Below, in pieces: positions 43,475-52,856 of a DNA stretch of 64,000 bases. Position 1 is the stretch's first letter, and each line of letters begins with the position of its first letter. The position numbers were made by a program, and so were the translations under genes. The notes under the pieces are model-generated. The model saw only the letters and a program-made list of their open reading frames with translations, was not told the DNA's origin and searched no databases. Origin of the DNA: Clostridiaceae bacterium BL-3 (lineage in GTDB: Bacteria > Bacillota > Clostridia > Clostridiales > Clostridiaceae); assembly GCA_902809985.1 (NCBI GenBank), contig CADDXC010000001.1, positions 1,426,001 to 1,490,000 on the forward strand. The letters are read 5' to 3'.

Positions 43475-44758
43475 ATGAAGAAAGTAGATTACTTATCAAC
43501 TCTATTTGTTGGTATTGATATTGGTGCGAGGCAAAATGTTGTCTCTGCAATTAATTTTGAACAGGAATTTTCAATCAAAATGAAACCTGTTCCCAACACG
43601 CAATCTGGTGCAGATCAATTAGAAGCTATGCTTGTTGATATACTTAGCAATAGTACCTTTAGAACTGTCATAATTGGCTTGGAATCCACTTCGTTTTATG
43701 GTGTACATATTGCAAACTTCCTATCTGCAAGCGAAAGGCTTATGCCTTATAAACCCTATGTCTATTGTTTGAATCCTAAAGAAGTCGCTAATTATAAAGA
43801 CTCCTTTAACTCTCTTGATAAAAATGATGGTATTGATTCCTTCGTCATTGCTGACTTTGCAAGAGTCGGCAGAATTCATACCGAACCCTGGCGTGGTTCT
43901 CAATATCTTGCCCTTCAAAGGCTTACAAGACACAGGCTTCATATAGTTGAATGCTTAACCAGGGAAAAGACTTACATGTTATCCAATGTATTTCTTAAAT
44001 TTAGTGAATTTGCTTTGCTGCAGGGAGAAGAACATCCCTTTTCTGATAAATACGGAGCTACAGCTTCTTCTATACTAACGGAGTTTTTATCTTCCGAAGA
44101 TATTGCAAATGCTTCAGTTGAATATCTTGTTGACTTCGTCAATAGGAAAAGTCGAAAAAGAATTTCTGATCCTAAAATGACTGTAGAAGTTCTTCAGCAA
44201 GCTGCACGTAATTCATACCGCCTTGATAAATGCTTATATGAGCCTTTAACAACCTCTATTGCCTGTTCTTTTAACTGCATTCAGGCTTTTGAAAAAGAGC
44301 TCAAAGCTATTAACAAGGCTATTGAAAAAACAGTTAATGGCATGAATCCTGTGGAATACCAGATATTGATGTCAATCCCTGGCTTTGGACCTGTATACTC
44401 CAGTGGTATTCTTGCTGAATTAGGCAGCGTACATGCATTCCCTAAAAATGATGCTATCGCTAAATACGCCGGCATCGTGTGGAAAGAAAATCAATCAGGT
44501 GATTTCAAAGCTGAAAATACACCAATGAACAAAGCAGGCAACCATTATTTGCGCTATTATCTGATAGAAGCTGCTGGAAGTGTTATAAGACACATTCCTG
44601 AGTACGAAAAGTTTTATCAGAAGAAATTTGCTGAAGTGAGTACACATCAGCATAAACGAGCACTCGCATTAACATCCCGTAAATTAATTCGTTTGATTTT
44701 TGGATTGCTGGCTAAAAATCAACTCTACTCTTCAAATAGGGTAGATAAACTTATATAG
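43475..44758 (+). CDS. IS110-family transposase, copy 2
   Basis: 427-residue DEDD transposase with the same protein sequence as the copy at 26296-27579. All motifs (GIDIGAR, LESTSFYG, NDGIDSFVIADFARVG, SIPGFGPVYSSG, NKAGNHYLRYY) are intact, so both copies should be active. Confidence 0.96.
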   Translation: MKKVDYLSTLFVGIDIGARQNVVSAINFEQEFSIKMKPVPNTQSGADQLEAMLVDILSNSTFRTVIIGLESTSFYGVHIANFLSASERLMPYKPYVYCLNPKEVANYKDSFNSLDKNDGIDSFVIADFARVGRIHTEPWRGSQYLALQRLTRHRLHIVECLTREKTYMLSNVFLKFSEFALLQGEEHPFSDKYGATASSILTEFLSSEDIANASVEYLVDFVNRKSRKRISDPKMTVEVLQQAARNSYRLDKCLYEPLTTSIACSFNCIQAFEKELKAINKAIEKTVNGMNPVEYQILMSIPGFGPVYSSGILAELGSVHAFPKNDAIAKYAGIVWKENQSGDFKAENTPMNKAGNHYLRYYLIEAAGSVIRHIPEYEKFYQKKFAEVSTHQHKRALALTSRKLIRLIFGLLAKNQLYSSNRVDKLI

Positions 44759-44945
44759 CTCTTGCGAACATATGTTTTTATTTTGACATATGCTTGTTAA
44801 AGTTACCATTTTTGATTAAAAACATTTCATTTTCTTTTCATTTTGTTCTTGACATATTACCAAATTGCTTTTCATATTCACTACATTTTTAAATGTGAAC
44901 ATAATTCTATGACTATAAAATATGATTCCAGCATCAATGTAGAAA

Positions 44946-46262
44946 TTAATTATGCATAGCTTTCTTATGAGTATTTAATATTCTGCTTAAAAGAAGTTCA
45001 TATACAGGTTTAGAATTCAACATATCTGAAAATACATAGGCAGTTACGCACACCACGGAAATTGGCAAAAGGCTAGTAAATGCTCCAGTCATCTCTATAA
45101 TAAGCACAACACCCGTAATTGGAGACTTTACAACTGATGAAAAATATCCAGCCATTCCAAGTATTATCAAATCGTTTATATACTGTAGATCAAATCCAAA
45201 TAGTACATGAATAATATTTCCATAAATACTTCCTACAAGTGCCCCAATAACTAGAAGAGGTAAAAATATTCCCCCTGGAGTACCTGAACCATAGGAAGAC
45301 ATTGTAAATAAAAATTTTCCTACTAGTATTACAACCAGCATCTGGACAGTCATATTTGAGATTGTAAGATCAGAAACTAAATCATGGCCTCCTCCCAGCA
45401 CCTGCGGCAAAACAAGTCCCATAACACCAGCTACCAAAAAAGCTATTACAGGCTTATTTTTTACATTGAGAAATTTTATACTGTTATAAATATCCTGGGA
45501 TTTTAAAAGTGATTTATTAAATGCCACTCCACATAAAGCTAAAATCATTCCAAGCATTACTATATAACCATAATCTCCAAGAGTCACCACTTTAACATAT
45601 TTGAAATTAAATACAGGCGACATCCCAAAGAACTGCTTAGCTATAATATCTGAAATAATAGATGCTGAAAAAGCCGGAATTAAAATTTTAGGTGAAAAAT
45701 TTTTATGAATTTCCTCGAGTGCAAAAATGCATCCAGCTAAAGGTGCATTAAAAGCAGCTGCAAGTCCTGCACTGGCACCGCTTGTCATTAACAATTTTTT
45801 CTCCAGATCAGTTCCTTTAAATAGTCTGTCAACACCTTGTCCCACTGCTGCGCCTATTTGTATGGAAGGTCCCTCTCTTCCTAAAGATAATCCTGCTGCA
45901 ATTGCCATAACACCTGCTATAAATTTTTTTAATATCACCTTGTACCAATTCATGCTCAACTTTCCCATCAAAATACCTTCTACTTGGGGTATACCGCTGC
46001 CGGCCACCATAGAATCACTCTTAACTATACATCCAACTATATAACCTGAAGTTGCGAGGACAACAGTCCATATTGGAATAAACCAGAGCTTTTCAAGCTG
46101 CATACCATAAATAAAATGTGCAAAGATAAGTGATTCCTCCAAAAGATACCTGTAACACGATGCTACAAATCCTGTTAAAATACCTACTACTATGCTTCCT
46201 AAAATTATTTTTATTTTAAAATCATACCAAATCCTCATTGTATTTACAATATTATTTATCAT
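44946..46262 (-). CDS. ClC-type chloride channel/antiporter
   Basis: 438-residue membrane protein with about twelve helices. It has the ClC selectivity motifs GSGIPQVEG, GREGPSIQIGAAVGQG and GTPGGIFLPLL. The gating-glutamate position is in GREGP. AAFNAPLAGCIFALEEIHKNF completes the signature; the acidic residue there suggests H+/Cl- (or fluoride/other anion) exchange, but channel and antiporter modes cannot be told apart. The 3' end is close to the edge of IS110 copy 2. ATG 46262 follows GGGAG. Confidence 0.94.
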   Translation of the reverse strand: MINNIVNTMRIWYDFKIKIILGSIVVGILTGFVASCYRYLLEESLIFAHFIYGMQLEKLWFIPIWTVVLATSGYIVGCIVKSDSMVAGSGIPQVEGILMGKLSMNWYKVILKKFIAGVMAIAAGLSLGREGPSIQIGAAVGQGVDRLFKGTDLEKKLLMTSGASAGLAAAFNAPLAGCIFALEEIHKNFSPKILIPAFSASIISDIIAKQFFGMSPVFNFKYVKVVTLGDYGYIVMLGMILALCGVAFNKSLLKSQDIYNSIKFLNVKNKPVIAFLVAGVMGLVLPQVLGGGHDLVSDLTISNMTVQMLVVILVGKFLFTMSSYGSGTPGGIFLPLLVIGALVGSIYGNIIHVLFGFDLQYINDLIILGMAGYFSSVVKSPITGVVLIIEMTGAFTSLLPISVVCVTAYVFSDMLNSKPVYELLLSRILNTHKKAMHN

Positions 46263-46399
46263 TTACATCTCCCATATAAGATCTTACAGTACAAACACCA
46301 AATAATAATAAAGATTTTCGGTATTAACCGAAAACCCACCACAATTTGACATCTAACCTCTTAACTCTGACATTTAAATATACTATACTTTTACCATAT

Positions 46400-47161
46400 T
46401 TAAGAATTATTTGATCTTGTTAAATCCATATAACCCAATGCGGCTGATATTTCCGAAGCACATTCAATTACAGCCTTAACTTTTTGTTCAACATCCTTAT
46501 TTAAAAGTCTATTTATAGGGCCAGTCATGGAAAGTGCAGCGATAACTTTACCATCCACAAAAAAAACAGGTACAGCTATAGCCCCCAATCCTTTTTCCCT
46601 TTCTCCTCTACTTACAGCATATTTATTTTTGCGCACTTCCTCTAAAGACTTACTCAAAGCTTCATCATAATTTCCCAATAAAGCTTTTATTTTCTCGTCT
46701 GGTAACGCAGCTAGCAATACCTTACCAGGTGCTCCTTTTTCCAGAGGCAATATGCTTCCAATATTCATAACCAGCCTTAGGCTCTGTCTTGATTCCACTC
46801 TCTGTACACAAACACGCTTATTGTTATTTCTCACATACATAGTAACACTTTCATTGAATTTATCTCTCAGTTTTACCATATATGGAAATGCAACTTGCGT
46901 AAATTCCTTCTTCAAGATATTTATACTTATATTTCCCAACTGGACAATCAAACTGCCCAGATAATATTTTTTGTTTATTGGATTTCTCCGTAAGTATCCT
47001 CTTTTTTGAAGGGTACCGATAAGTCTGTGAACTGTACTAGGAGACAAATTAATTTTATTTGAAATTTCCATCAATGATAATTCTATACCATCAAAAATAA
47101 AACATTCCAATATGTCAAAGGCTCTCTCTATTGACCTGGTACTTGAATTTCCATCTGCCAT
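46400..47161 (-). CDS. IclR-family transcriptional regulator
   Basis: 253-residue regulator. N-terminal winged helix: STRSIERAFDILECFIFDG, then LMEISNKINLSPSTVHRLIGTLQKRGYLRRNPINKKYYLG. The C-terminal effector domain shows LPLEKGAPGKVLLA and EVRKNKYAVSRGEREKGLGAIAVPVFF with GKVIAALSMTGP. The ATG follows AAGAGGGG. It is isolated, so its target is unknown; catabolic genes for acids or amino acids are typical in the family. Confidence 0.93.
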   Translation of the reverse strand: MADGNSSTRSIERAFDILECFIFDGIELSLMEISNKINLSPSTVHRLIGTLQKRGYLRRNPINKKYYLGSLIVQLGNISINILKKEFTQVAFPYMVKLRDKFNESVTMYVRNNNKRVCVQRVESRQSLRLVMNIGSILPLEKGAPGKVLLAALPDEKIKALLGNYDEALSKSLEEVRKNKYAVSRGEREKGLGAIAVPVFFVDGKVIAALSMTGPINRLLNKDVEQKVKAVIECASEISAALGYMDLTRSNNS

Positions 47162-47300
47162 ATTAATTCCCCTCTTAAAAATTTTAGTATTAATTACTCT
47201 GCTGCTAACTAATATACAATTTATATAATTAGTATTTCATCCTAATTTTTCAATTATCAATATATCATTCATGTCTATTTGTGTCAAGCTGTTGTTTTTG

Positions 47301-47564
47301 CTAGTCTGTGCCAATTTTAACATTAGATTTTTTCATTTTCTCCAATGATTTTATCAATTCAGGCAGAACTTCAAGGCAATCTCCCACTGTTCCTATCTTT
47401 GTAATTTTAAAAAGGTTGAAGCATTCCGGAGTAACATGTCTAAATAAGTATAATTCCATCCTTAGGCACTGCCCCTGCTGTAATCCAATCCCTGTAAGTG
47501 CTCCCTGAACTGTAATTTTTATCTTATTTTTCTTCGCATAAGATACTATATTTTTGAAAAACAT
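47301..47564 (-). CDS. Hypothetical 87-residue protein overlapping the PBP gene end
   Basis: Open frame of 87 codons with normal-looking composition (LFRHVTPECFNLFKITKIGTVGDCLEVLPELIKSLEKM), filling the gap downstream of the penicillin-binding protein. Its start overlaps the PBP stop by about 40 bases in another frame, and no clear ribosome site is visible. It could be a small coupled gene or the tail of a degraded one. No family recognised. Confidence 0.35.
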   Translation of the reverse strand: MFFKNIVSYAKKNKIKITVQGALTGIGLQQGQCLRMELYLFRHVTPECFNLFKITKIGTVGDCLEVLPELIKSLEKMKKSNVKIGTD

Positions 47565-49542
47565 TTTTCACCATGGGCACTACATAATGACTTCCCCCTT
47601 TATCCTTGGCATTCTCTACCATTGCCACCACAAGAAGATTTGGATTATTTACATTAACCGCTGCAAACCAACCCAACTCCGTCCCCGTTCCATCTTGCTG
47701 AGATGCCTTTATTTCGGCAGTACCTGTTTTTCCTGCTAAGTTCATACCCGGAATATATGCCCCGTGCCCGGTTCCATGTGGATTTTGAACTACCTGCACT
47801 AAATCCCTTAAAATGGTATTTGCTATTTCTTTGGAATATACACTTTTCTTCCATATTTCAACTTTGGGGTGATCTTTATACAGCAAATATGGTTTAACTA
47901 TATTTCCGCCATTGACAAGTGAATCATATATAGCCATAAGGTGTACCGGATTCAACAATATCTGTCCCTGGCCATAGCCGCTGTCAGCCAATTGAATCTC
48001 ACTTGTTATCTTGTTATCAGCTGAAATTTGTGACTTTGAAAGTTTATACTCAAAAGGCATAGTTTCTCCAATACCAAAATTCTTCAATTGATTTTCCATA
48101 TTTTCTTTTCCTATATCAAGTGCAGCTTGTGCAAAATATATATTATCCGAATGCACAAGTGCATTTAAGAGATCACTCGGCTGCCCATAATCTTCCACTC
48201 TTGTAATGTAGTATCCTCCCCAGCTGCTGTCTTTTCGCCATTTGAGGCCTGAAACATTCTTGGATTCCTCTGGATTCAGCTTTCCCGTCTTCAGACCTAT
48301 TGCAGCTGTAATAGGCTTGAAGATAGAACCCGGAACCTGAATGCCCTGAAAGCGATTATAAAAAACCCTTTTTTTATCTTCATTCAAGCTTTTCCATTTA
48401 TCATTTGACATACCCATTACAAAATCATTGGGATCAAATGAAGGTGTACTTACCAATGAGAGAACCTCACCAGTTTTTGGATTCATGCTTACCCCTGTAC
48501 CTGCATCTTGCTTTAATTCATCGTAGAGTAAAGTTTGAATCTTTGAATCTATAGTGACTCTTATATTACTGCCATTCTCAACATTTTTCTTTATAATGGT
48601 GCTTTTTCTTTTCCCATTTCCATCTACAATATATATATCATAACCATCTCTAGCTCTTAAAACATTATCGTATATCTTCTCCAGTCCGTATTGTCCTATT
48701 ACATCATCAGCACTGTAATTCTTGTCAGATTTTAAATCTTGGGCTGTAACCTTTCTCACGTATCCTGTAAGATGAGCCGCTGCATCCTTAAGGGGATATA
48801 TCCGTTCCTCAACATCTCTTACACTTACTCCTAAGCCCTGTTCCAGAAAATTTAGCCTGTCATCGTCCTCTGGCATAATTTTTATGGGAATAAACATATC
48901 CTTTTTTACATAGGATTCAGAGAGCTTCTTATCTATGTCCTCTTCTGAAGTATTCAAAAGGGCTGCAATCTGTGCCTTAATATTTTCAGGATTTTTATTA
49001 AATTCACCAGGTATAATTCCAACCTGAGCTGCATTTCCATCTTCAGCTAAGGCATTTCCATTTCTATCATAAATGGTTCCTCTTTTCCCTCTTTTAACTT
49101 CCACTCTAACTTTATCATTTTTGTCCAGTTTGGGAAATATGGCCTTGGAATCCCATGCAATTTTCCACTCTTTATTTTCTTTTTCTAAATTTATAGTATT
49201 TGAAAATTTTATTTCACCAGCTGGAGTATCCATATCAACCTTTACAGGAACCTGGGCTTTTCCATCCTTATATTCTATATCCTTATCAGTGTCAATTTTA
49301 ACGCTTATTTTTTTTAATTCCATACCGCTGTAAATATTATCATACCTGTTTATAAAATTCTTTTCTGATATTTCCAATTTGCTGTCACTACTTATCTGAC
49401 GGTACATTAATTTATAATCTTTCTGCACCCATGCCTTTATATAATCATTGCTGCTTTTCTCTACAGCCTTGTTTTTGCTGCAGCCTCCTGCAACAATTAA
49501 GAACAAAAGCATGCAAATTGCCAGTAAAAATTTACGTCTCAT
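47524..49542 (-). CDS. Class B penicillin-binding protein, lipoprotein with MecA-like N-domain
   Basis: 672-residue transpeptidase that cross-links peptidoglycan outside the membrane. A lipoprotein signal ends at Cys21 (LIVAGGC). A MecA_N-type domain (about 28-140) is followed by the PBP dimerisation domain (RGTIYDRNGNALAEDG). The transpeptidase motifs are SIFK (Ser406-Lys409), SDN (465-467) and KTG (605-607). This combination is like PBP2a/PBP5fm low-affinity enzymes; affinity for beta-lactams is not shown. The ATG at 49542 is preceded by TTGATG-type sequence with a weak GAGG site. No beta-lactam sensor genes are nearby. Confidence 0.92.
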   Translation of the reverse strand: MRRKFLLAICMLLFLIVAGGCSKNKAVEKSSNDYIKAWVQKDYKLMYRQISSDSKLEISEKNFINRYDNIYSGMELKKISVKIDTDKDIEYKDGKAQVPVKVDMDTPAGEIKFSNTINLEKENKEWKIAWDSKAIFPKLDKNDKVRVEVKRGKRGTIYDRNGNALAEDGNAAQVGIIPGEFNKNPENIKAQIAALLNTSEEDIDKKLSESYVKKDMFIPIKIMPEDDDRLNFLEQGLGVSVRDVEERIYPLKDAAAHLTGYVRKVTAQDLKSDKNYSADDVIGQYGLEKIYDNVLRARDGYDIYIVDGNGKRKSTIIKKNVENGSNIRVTIDSKIQTLLYDELKQDAGTGVSMNPKTGEVLSLVSTPSFDPNDFVMGMSNDKWKSLNEDKKRVFYNRFQGIQVPGSIFKPITAAIGLKTGKLNPEESKNVSGLKWRKDSSWGGYYITRVEDYGQPSDLLNALVHSDNIYFAQAALDIGKENMENQLKNFGIGETMPFEYKLSKSQISADNKITSEIQLADSGYGQGQILLNPVHLMAIYDSLVNGGNIVKPYLLYKDHPKVEIWKKSVYSKEIANTILRDLVQVVQNPHGTGHGAYIPGMNLAGKTGTAEIKASQQDGTGTELGWFAAVNVNNPNLLVVAMVENAKDKGGSHYVVPMVKNVFQKYSILCEEK

Positions 49543-49734
49543 ACATCAACCTCATTACCATATATAAATTTGTAATCTTTTATTATCATAATACATCCGT
49601 TTTATTTTCTCAATGAAAATATGGGAAATTCTCAGAGCTATTTTCCTTCCCGTTCTATTAGTATCCTCTATGCCAAATTATATAAATTCATTTCTATCCA
49701 TACAGGTTTTTAATCTCTGATGAGTTTATAGCAA

Positions 49735-49842
49735 GTGAACTACCACCACTTATAGAAGTGGATGGCTTCTTAGTCAATATTCCTAATGGAACAAGTTTAC
49801 CTAAGCTCTAAAGGTCGAACCAACCTCAGTGTATTACCAAAA
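49735..49842 (-). ncRNA. Probable omega RNA (TnpB guide RNA) scaffold region, copy 2
   Basis: The same position as in copy 1, 108 bp from tnpB stop to right end, with two base changes. Guide sequence would come from the flank below 49735 and so differ from that of copy 1. Inferred from the family. Confidence 0.5.
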
Positions 49843-50931
49843 TTATATGGCTAATTTCAGCAGATTTTTGCTGGCGTTTATATCCCTGTCATGGTGTGTG
49901 CTGCATTTAGGACAGGTCCATTCCCTGAGTGCAAGATTTTTTACTTCTCTATTCTTATATCCACAAACTGAACACAATTGACTACCTGCATAATTACCGG
50001 GTGCCACTATTATTTTTCTGCCATACCATCCAGCCTTGTATTCCAGCATTCTTCTGAATTCACTCCAGCTTGCTTCGCTTATTGCCTTTGCCAGCCTGTG
50101 ATTATGCTGCATATTCTTAACTTTCAAGTCCTCAATAACTATAGATTGGTTTTCTCTGATTAGTTTTATTGATAACTTATTTAAGAAGTCTGCCCTTTGA
50201 TTCACTATCTTCTCGTGTAATTTAGATGATTTTAACCTAGCTTTTTTTCTGTTATTACTGCCTTTTTTCTTCCTTGATAGATCCCTTTGAAGTTTGACAA
50301 GCCTTTTTTCTGATTTTCTCAGATATTTTGGGTTGGCCTCTCTATATCCATCTGAACATATTGCAAATTCTTTTAGCCCCATATCTATTCCTATTTTTTT
50401 ACTTACTTCAGGCAGCTTTTTAATCTCACAATTAACCAGTATAGATATAAAATATTTACCACTCGGAACCTGTGATACAGTACAGGATTTAATTATTCCG
50501 TTGAATTCTCTATGCTGTTTTATCTTTATCATGGATTTTAATTTAGGTAATTTAATATGTTCATCTTTGATATAAACTGTTCCATTTTGATTATTGGTTG
50601 TATAACTGTTATAGTTACTTTTCTTACTTTTGAATTTAGGAAAACCTATTGATTTATCTCTAAAAAAATTTTTATATGCTTTATTTAGATCCATTTGAGC
50701 ATTTGCCAGAGCAAGACTGTCAACTTCTTTAAGCCATTCAAATTCCTTTTTATACTGTGCCGGGGTAGGATACTTGATTTTTTTAATATCCGAATCTTTG
50801 TTTTCCTTATAAGACTTAATTCTATCAGCCAGCATTTGGTTATATATAAACCTGACACAGCCAAAAGTTCCAGCAAAATACAATTTTTGTTCTTTGTTCG
50901 GGTAAATCCTGTATTTATAAGCTTTTAACAC
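49843..50931 (-). CDS. tnpB: RNA-guided endonuclease TnpB, IS605 copy 2
   Basis: 362-residue TnpB, full length. RuvC acids ([27 protein letters not shown]) and zinc-ribbon cysteines (CSVCGY...CPKC) are kept. Changes from copy 1 include SSN to GSN, NMQQNHR to NMQHNHR and CPKCGTHH to CPKCSTHH, none at a catalytic position. Probably functional. Confidence 0.96.
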   Translation of the reverse strand: MLKAYKYRIYPNKEQKLYFAGTFGCVRFIYNQMLADRIKSYKENKDSDIKKIKYPTPAQYKKEFEWLKEVDSLALANAQMDLNKAYKNFFRDKSIGFPKFKSKKSNYNSYTTNNQNGTVYIKDEHIKLPKLKSMIKIKQHREFNGIIKSCTVSQVPSGKYFISILVNCEIKKLPEVSKKIGIDMGLKEFAICSDGYREANPKYLRKSEKRLVKLQRDLSRKKKGSNNRKKARLKSSKLHEKIVNQRADFLNKLSIKLIRENQSIVIEDLKVKNMQHNHRLAKAISEASWSEFRRMLEYKAGWYGRKIIVAPGNYAGSQLCSVCGYKNREVKNLALREWTCPKCSTHHDRDINASKNLLKLAI

Positions 50932-50940
50932 ATTTTCACC

Positions 50941-51339
50941 TCATTTCATTCCTTGATTTTCAATGTACTCCTTAACTATATCAATTGGAACACCACCAGT
51001 TGTTATAAGGCAATAACTTTTACTCCAGAAGTACTCTTTCCATAATTGTTTTTTTATTGATGGGAACTCCTTTTTTATAAGTCTGCTGCTGGCACTCTTA
51101 TAAGCATTTATAAATTTTGATATATTTGTATTTGGTGATCCTCTAAACAAAAGGTGTACATGGTCTTTATCATGATTCCATTCGCATAAAGTAATATTGT
51201 ATTTAGGGCATATATACTCAAATATTCCCTTTAGCCTATTTGATATTTTATCATTTATTACTTTTCTCCTATATTTAACAACCAATACCAAATGATAATT
51301 TAGCAAAAATACTGAATGATTATTTGTATCTAAATCCAT
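50941..51339 (-). CDS. tnpA: Y1 transposase TnpA (IS200/IS605), copy 2
   Basis: 132-residue HUH transposase with HDKDHVHLLFRG and the tyrosine in DIVKEYIENQ. One residue differs from copy 1 (KSASSRL). It lies 9 bp upstream of tnpB. Confidence 0.97.
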   Translation of the reverse strand: MDLDTNNHSVFLLNYHLVLVVKYRRKVINDKISNRLKGIFEYICPKYNITLCEWNHDKDHVHLLFRGSPNTNISKFINAYKSASSRLIKKEFPSIKKQLWKEYFWSKSYCLITTGGVPIDIVKEYIENQGMK

Positions 51340-51448
51340 TTATTTTACCTCATTTATATATTTACCACTGATTTTAGAATACATCATATATAATAATTCG
51401 TCAAGTAGCTATTATTTTAGGCATCGAACCTAAAATAACAAGGACTAT

Positions 51449-51955
51449 TCATCTCCCACTTATAGAAGATAGGAGAATTACGCCCTTTTTGTTAAATGAA
51501 TCTATAACAAATTTAGGTAAAACATATAATATTTCGGAACCAATAAACGTAAAAATAGTAATAAAAGTAATAGAAACTAAAACTGAGCTAGCTATTCCTA
51601 TTGTTGACATAACATCTCCCCTTTGAGTTCCTGATTCCACGCCTGATACCTCTTGAGCCATTGTAACCGCAGGAAGCCTAATATCTGCAACACTACCTGA
51701 TAACCAGGCAATGTATGTTCCACTCGTTCCTAGAATACTATAGTATGCAATTGGCTGTACAATCCAAGATATACCAAATGTTCCTGCAGCCAGTCCCCAT
51801 ATCTTTAAAATATCCTTTCCTGAAGGTATTACTCCATAAGCTATCCATAAATATAACGCAGGAATAAAGTTAGCTATTATTGCAAAACATAAACTAATTA
51901 TACCTATCTTTATTAATTTTCCATTAAAATCAGTTTCTTGATCAATCTTACTCAT
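51449..51955 (-). CDS. Membrane protein of a two-gene pair, 3' end replaced by IS605
   Basis: 168-residue membrane protein with about four helices (LIKIGIISLCFAIIANFIPALYLWIAYG; ILKIWGLAAGTFGISWIVQPIAYYSILG; VLVSITFITIFTFIGSEIL). GSVADIRLPAVTMAQEVSGVESGTQRGDVMSTIGIA is a conserved-looking loop. After VIDSFN the remaining 13 residues are encoded by the left end of IS605 copy 2. On the other side of the element the frame would continue LL and stop, so the original end was probably two residues later. The ATG at 51955 follows GAGGAGG. The family is not firmly recognised; the partner resembles DUF5058. Confidence 0.7.
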   Translation of the reverse strand: MSKIDQETDFNGKLIKIGIISLCFAIIANFIPALYLWIAYGVIPSGKDILKIWGLAAGTFGISWIVQPIAYYSILGTSGTYIAWLSGSVADIRLPAVTMAQEVSGVESGTQRGDVMSTIGIASSVLVSITFITIFTFIGSEILYVLPKFVIDSFNKKGVILLSSISGR

Positions 51956-51988
51956 TATAATTTCCTCCTCTAGATAAAACATAAAAGC

Positions 51989-52696
51989 CTAATATATAGC
52001 ATGTGTAACTAACATTCCTACTAACATAGCGATACCCAAAGACAACTCCTTAAGCCTCTGATGTCTTTTAAATAATTTCAACATAATTAACATAGTAATA
52101 CCTGAAATAAAAGCAGCCACTAGGAAATCTACTTTGAAACCTGTATTAGTAACTAACTGACTTGATAGTAAAAATGCAAATAAACCTATAGATGCTCCAA
52201 ACATTAAAAGTTTTATCCATTTTGGATCATATTTTGAATATAAAATTTTAACACCTTTACTCATTCTATGTGTAAGAAATAAAGCAACCAACAACCATCC
52301 TAAATCATTTAACGCCATGCCCCAAACAGAATAAGAAAATGCTTTCATCCCAAACCCTACAGATGATGGAGATACACCAAGTAATCCAGACGCCAATGTG
52401 ACCATTGATAATTCTGTACGAGCTGCTCCAACATCACTTAATCTCATCCAAGTAGTAGGGGCTCCAATAACTGTAATTAAAGATATCAGAATAATGGCAG
52501 GAGAGAGAGATGGTCCAATTGAAGTGATAATTGCTGAACGAATACCACTTACATATTTATCCTTTGGAATTTTTATTCTCTTTGCTTCCTTTAAAGCTGC
52601 TTTTAAAAATATTACACTTTGAACAGCAACTGCAATAACAGTAAAGCACGATGCTATCCACAAACCTGGGCTATCCATTATATATTTTAAATTCAT
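51989..52696 (-). CDS. DUF5058-like membrane protein
   Basis: 235-residue membrane protein with about six helices. The conserved core is RSAIITSIGPSLSPAIILISLITVIGAPTTWMRLSDVGAARTELSM, which matches my recall of DUF5058 proteins. The ATG at 52696 follows AGGAGGAG. It ends 33 bp before the start of the shorter membrane gene, so the two probably make one transport system. The M20 peptidase gene upstream suggests export or import of its substrate or product. Function otherwise unknown. Confidence 0.72.
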   Translation of the reverse strand: MNLKYIMDSPGLWIASCFTVIAVAVQSVIFLKAALKEAKRIKIPKDKYVSGIRSAIITSIGPSLSPAIILISLITVIGAPTTWMRLSDVGAARTELSMVTLASGLLGVSPSSVGFGMKAFSYSVWGMALNDLGWLLVALFLTHRMSKGVKILYSKYDPKWIKLLMFGASIGLFAFLLSSQLVTNTGFKVDFLVAAFISGITMLIMLKLFKRHQRLKELSLGIAMLVGMLVTHAIY

Positions 52697-52856
52697 AAAT
52701 GCTCCTCCTATATCAATTATCAATTAAAATTTTCAAAACATTTTATCCTATTTTAATTACATATATAGAAAGTGGAGTTATATCTATATAATTATAAATT
52801 TAAAATTATAACTCCAACTTTCTCATTTAGCTCTTATTATGCATTAGTTATTTATT

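Larger units (their letters stand above)
43032..44872 (+). mobile_element. IS110-family element, copy 2
   Basis: 1841-bp repeat of copy 1 with a constant offset and no difference noticed. It lies between the RocB-like gene and the ClC gene, in the same orientation as copy 1. The two copies bracket about 15.3 kb that holds the whole 2-hydroxyacid region, so recombination between them could delete or loop out 17 kb. No gene remnant can be recognised around this site, which was probably intergenic. Confidence 0.94.
49735..51497 (-). mobile_element. IS200/IS605-family element, copy 2 (tnpA + tnpB)
   Basis: 1763-bp partner of copy 1, the same orientation and layout, with scattered base differences in both genes, so the split is older than the IS110 event. 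The tnpA-side junction again reads ATTTAAC on the minus strand. It is inserted at the end of the membrane-protein gene at 51449-51955, replacing its last residues. End hairpins CCACTTATAGAAGTGG and TCTCC/GGAGA are intact. Confidence 0.94.

Noticed and set aside
25853..44872. Composite transposon formed by the two IS110 copies
   Set aside because: IS110 elements do not mobilise DNA between two copies in the usual way, and each copy has its own separate target site: one splits the flavodoxin gene.
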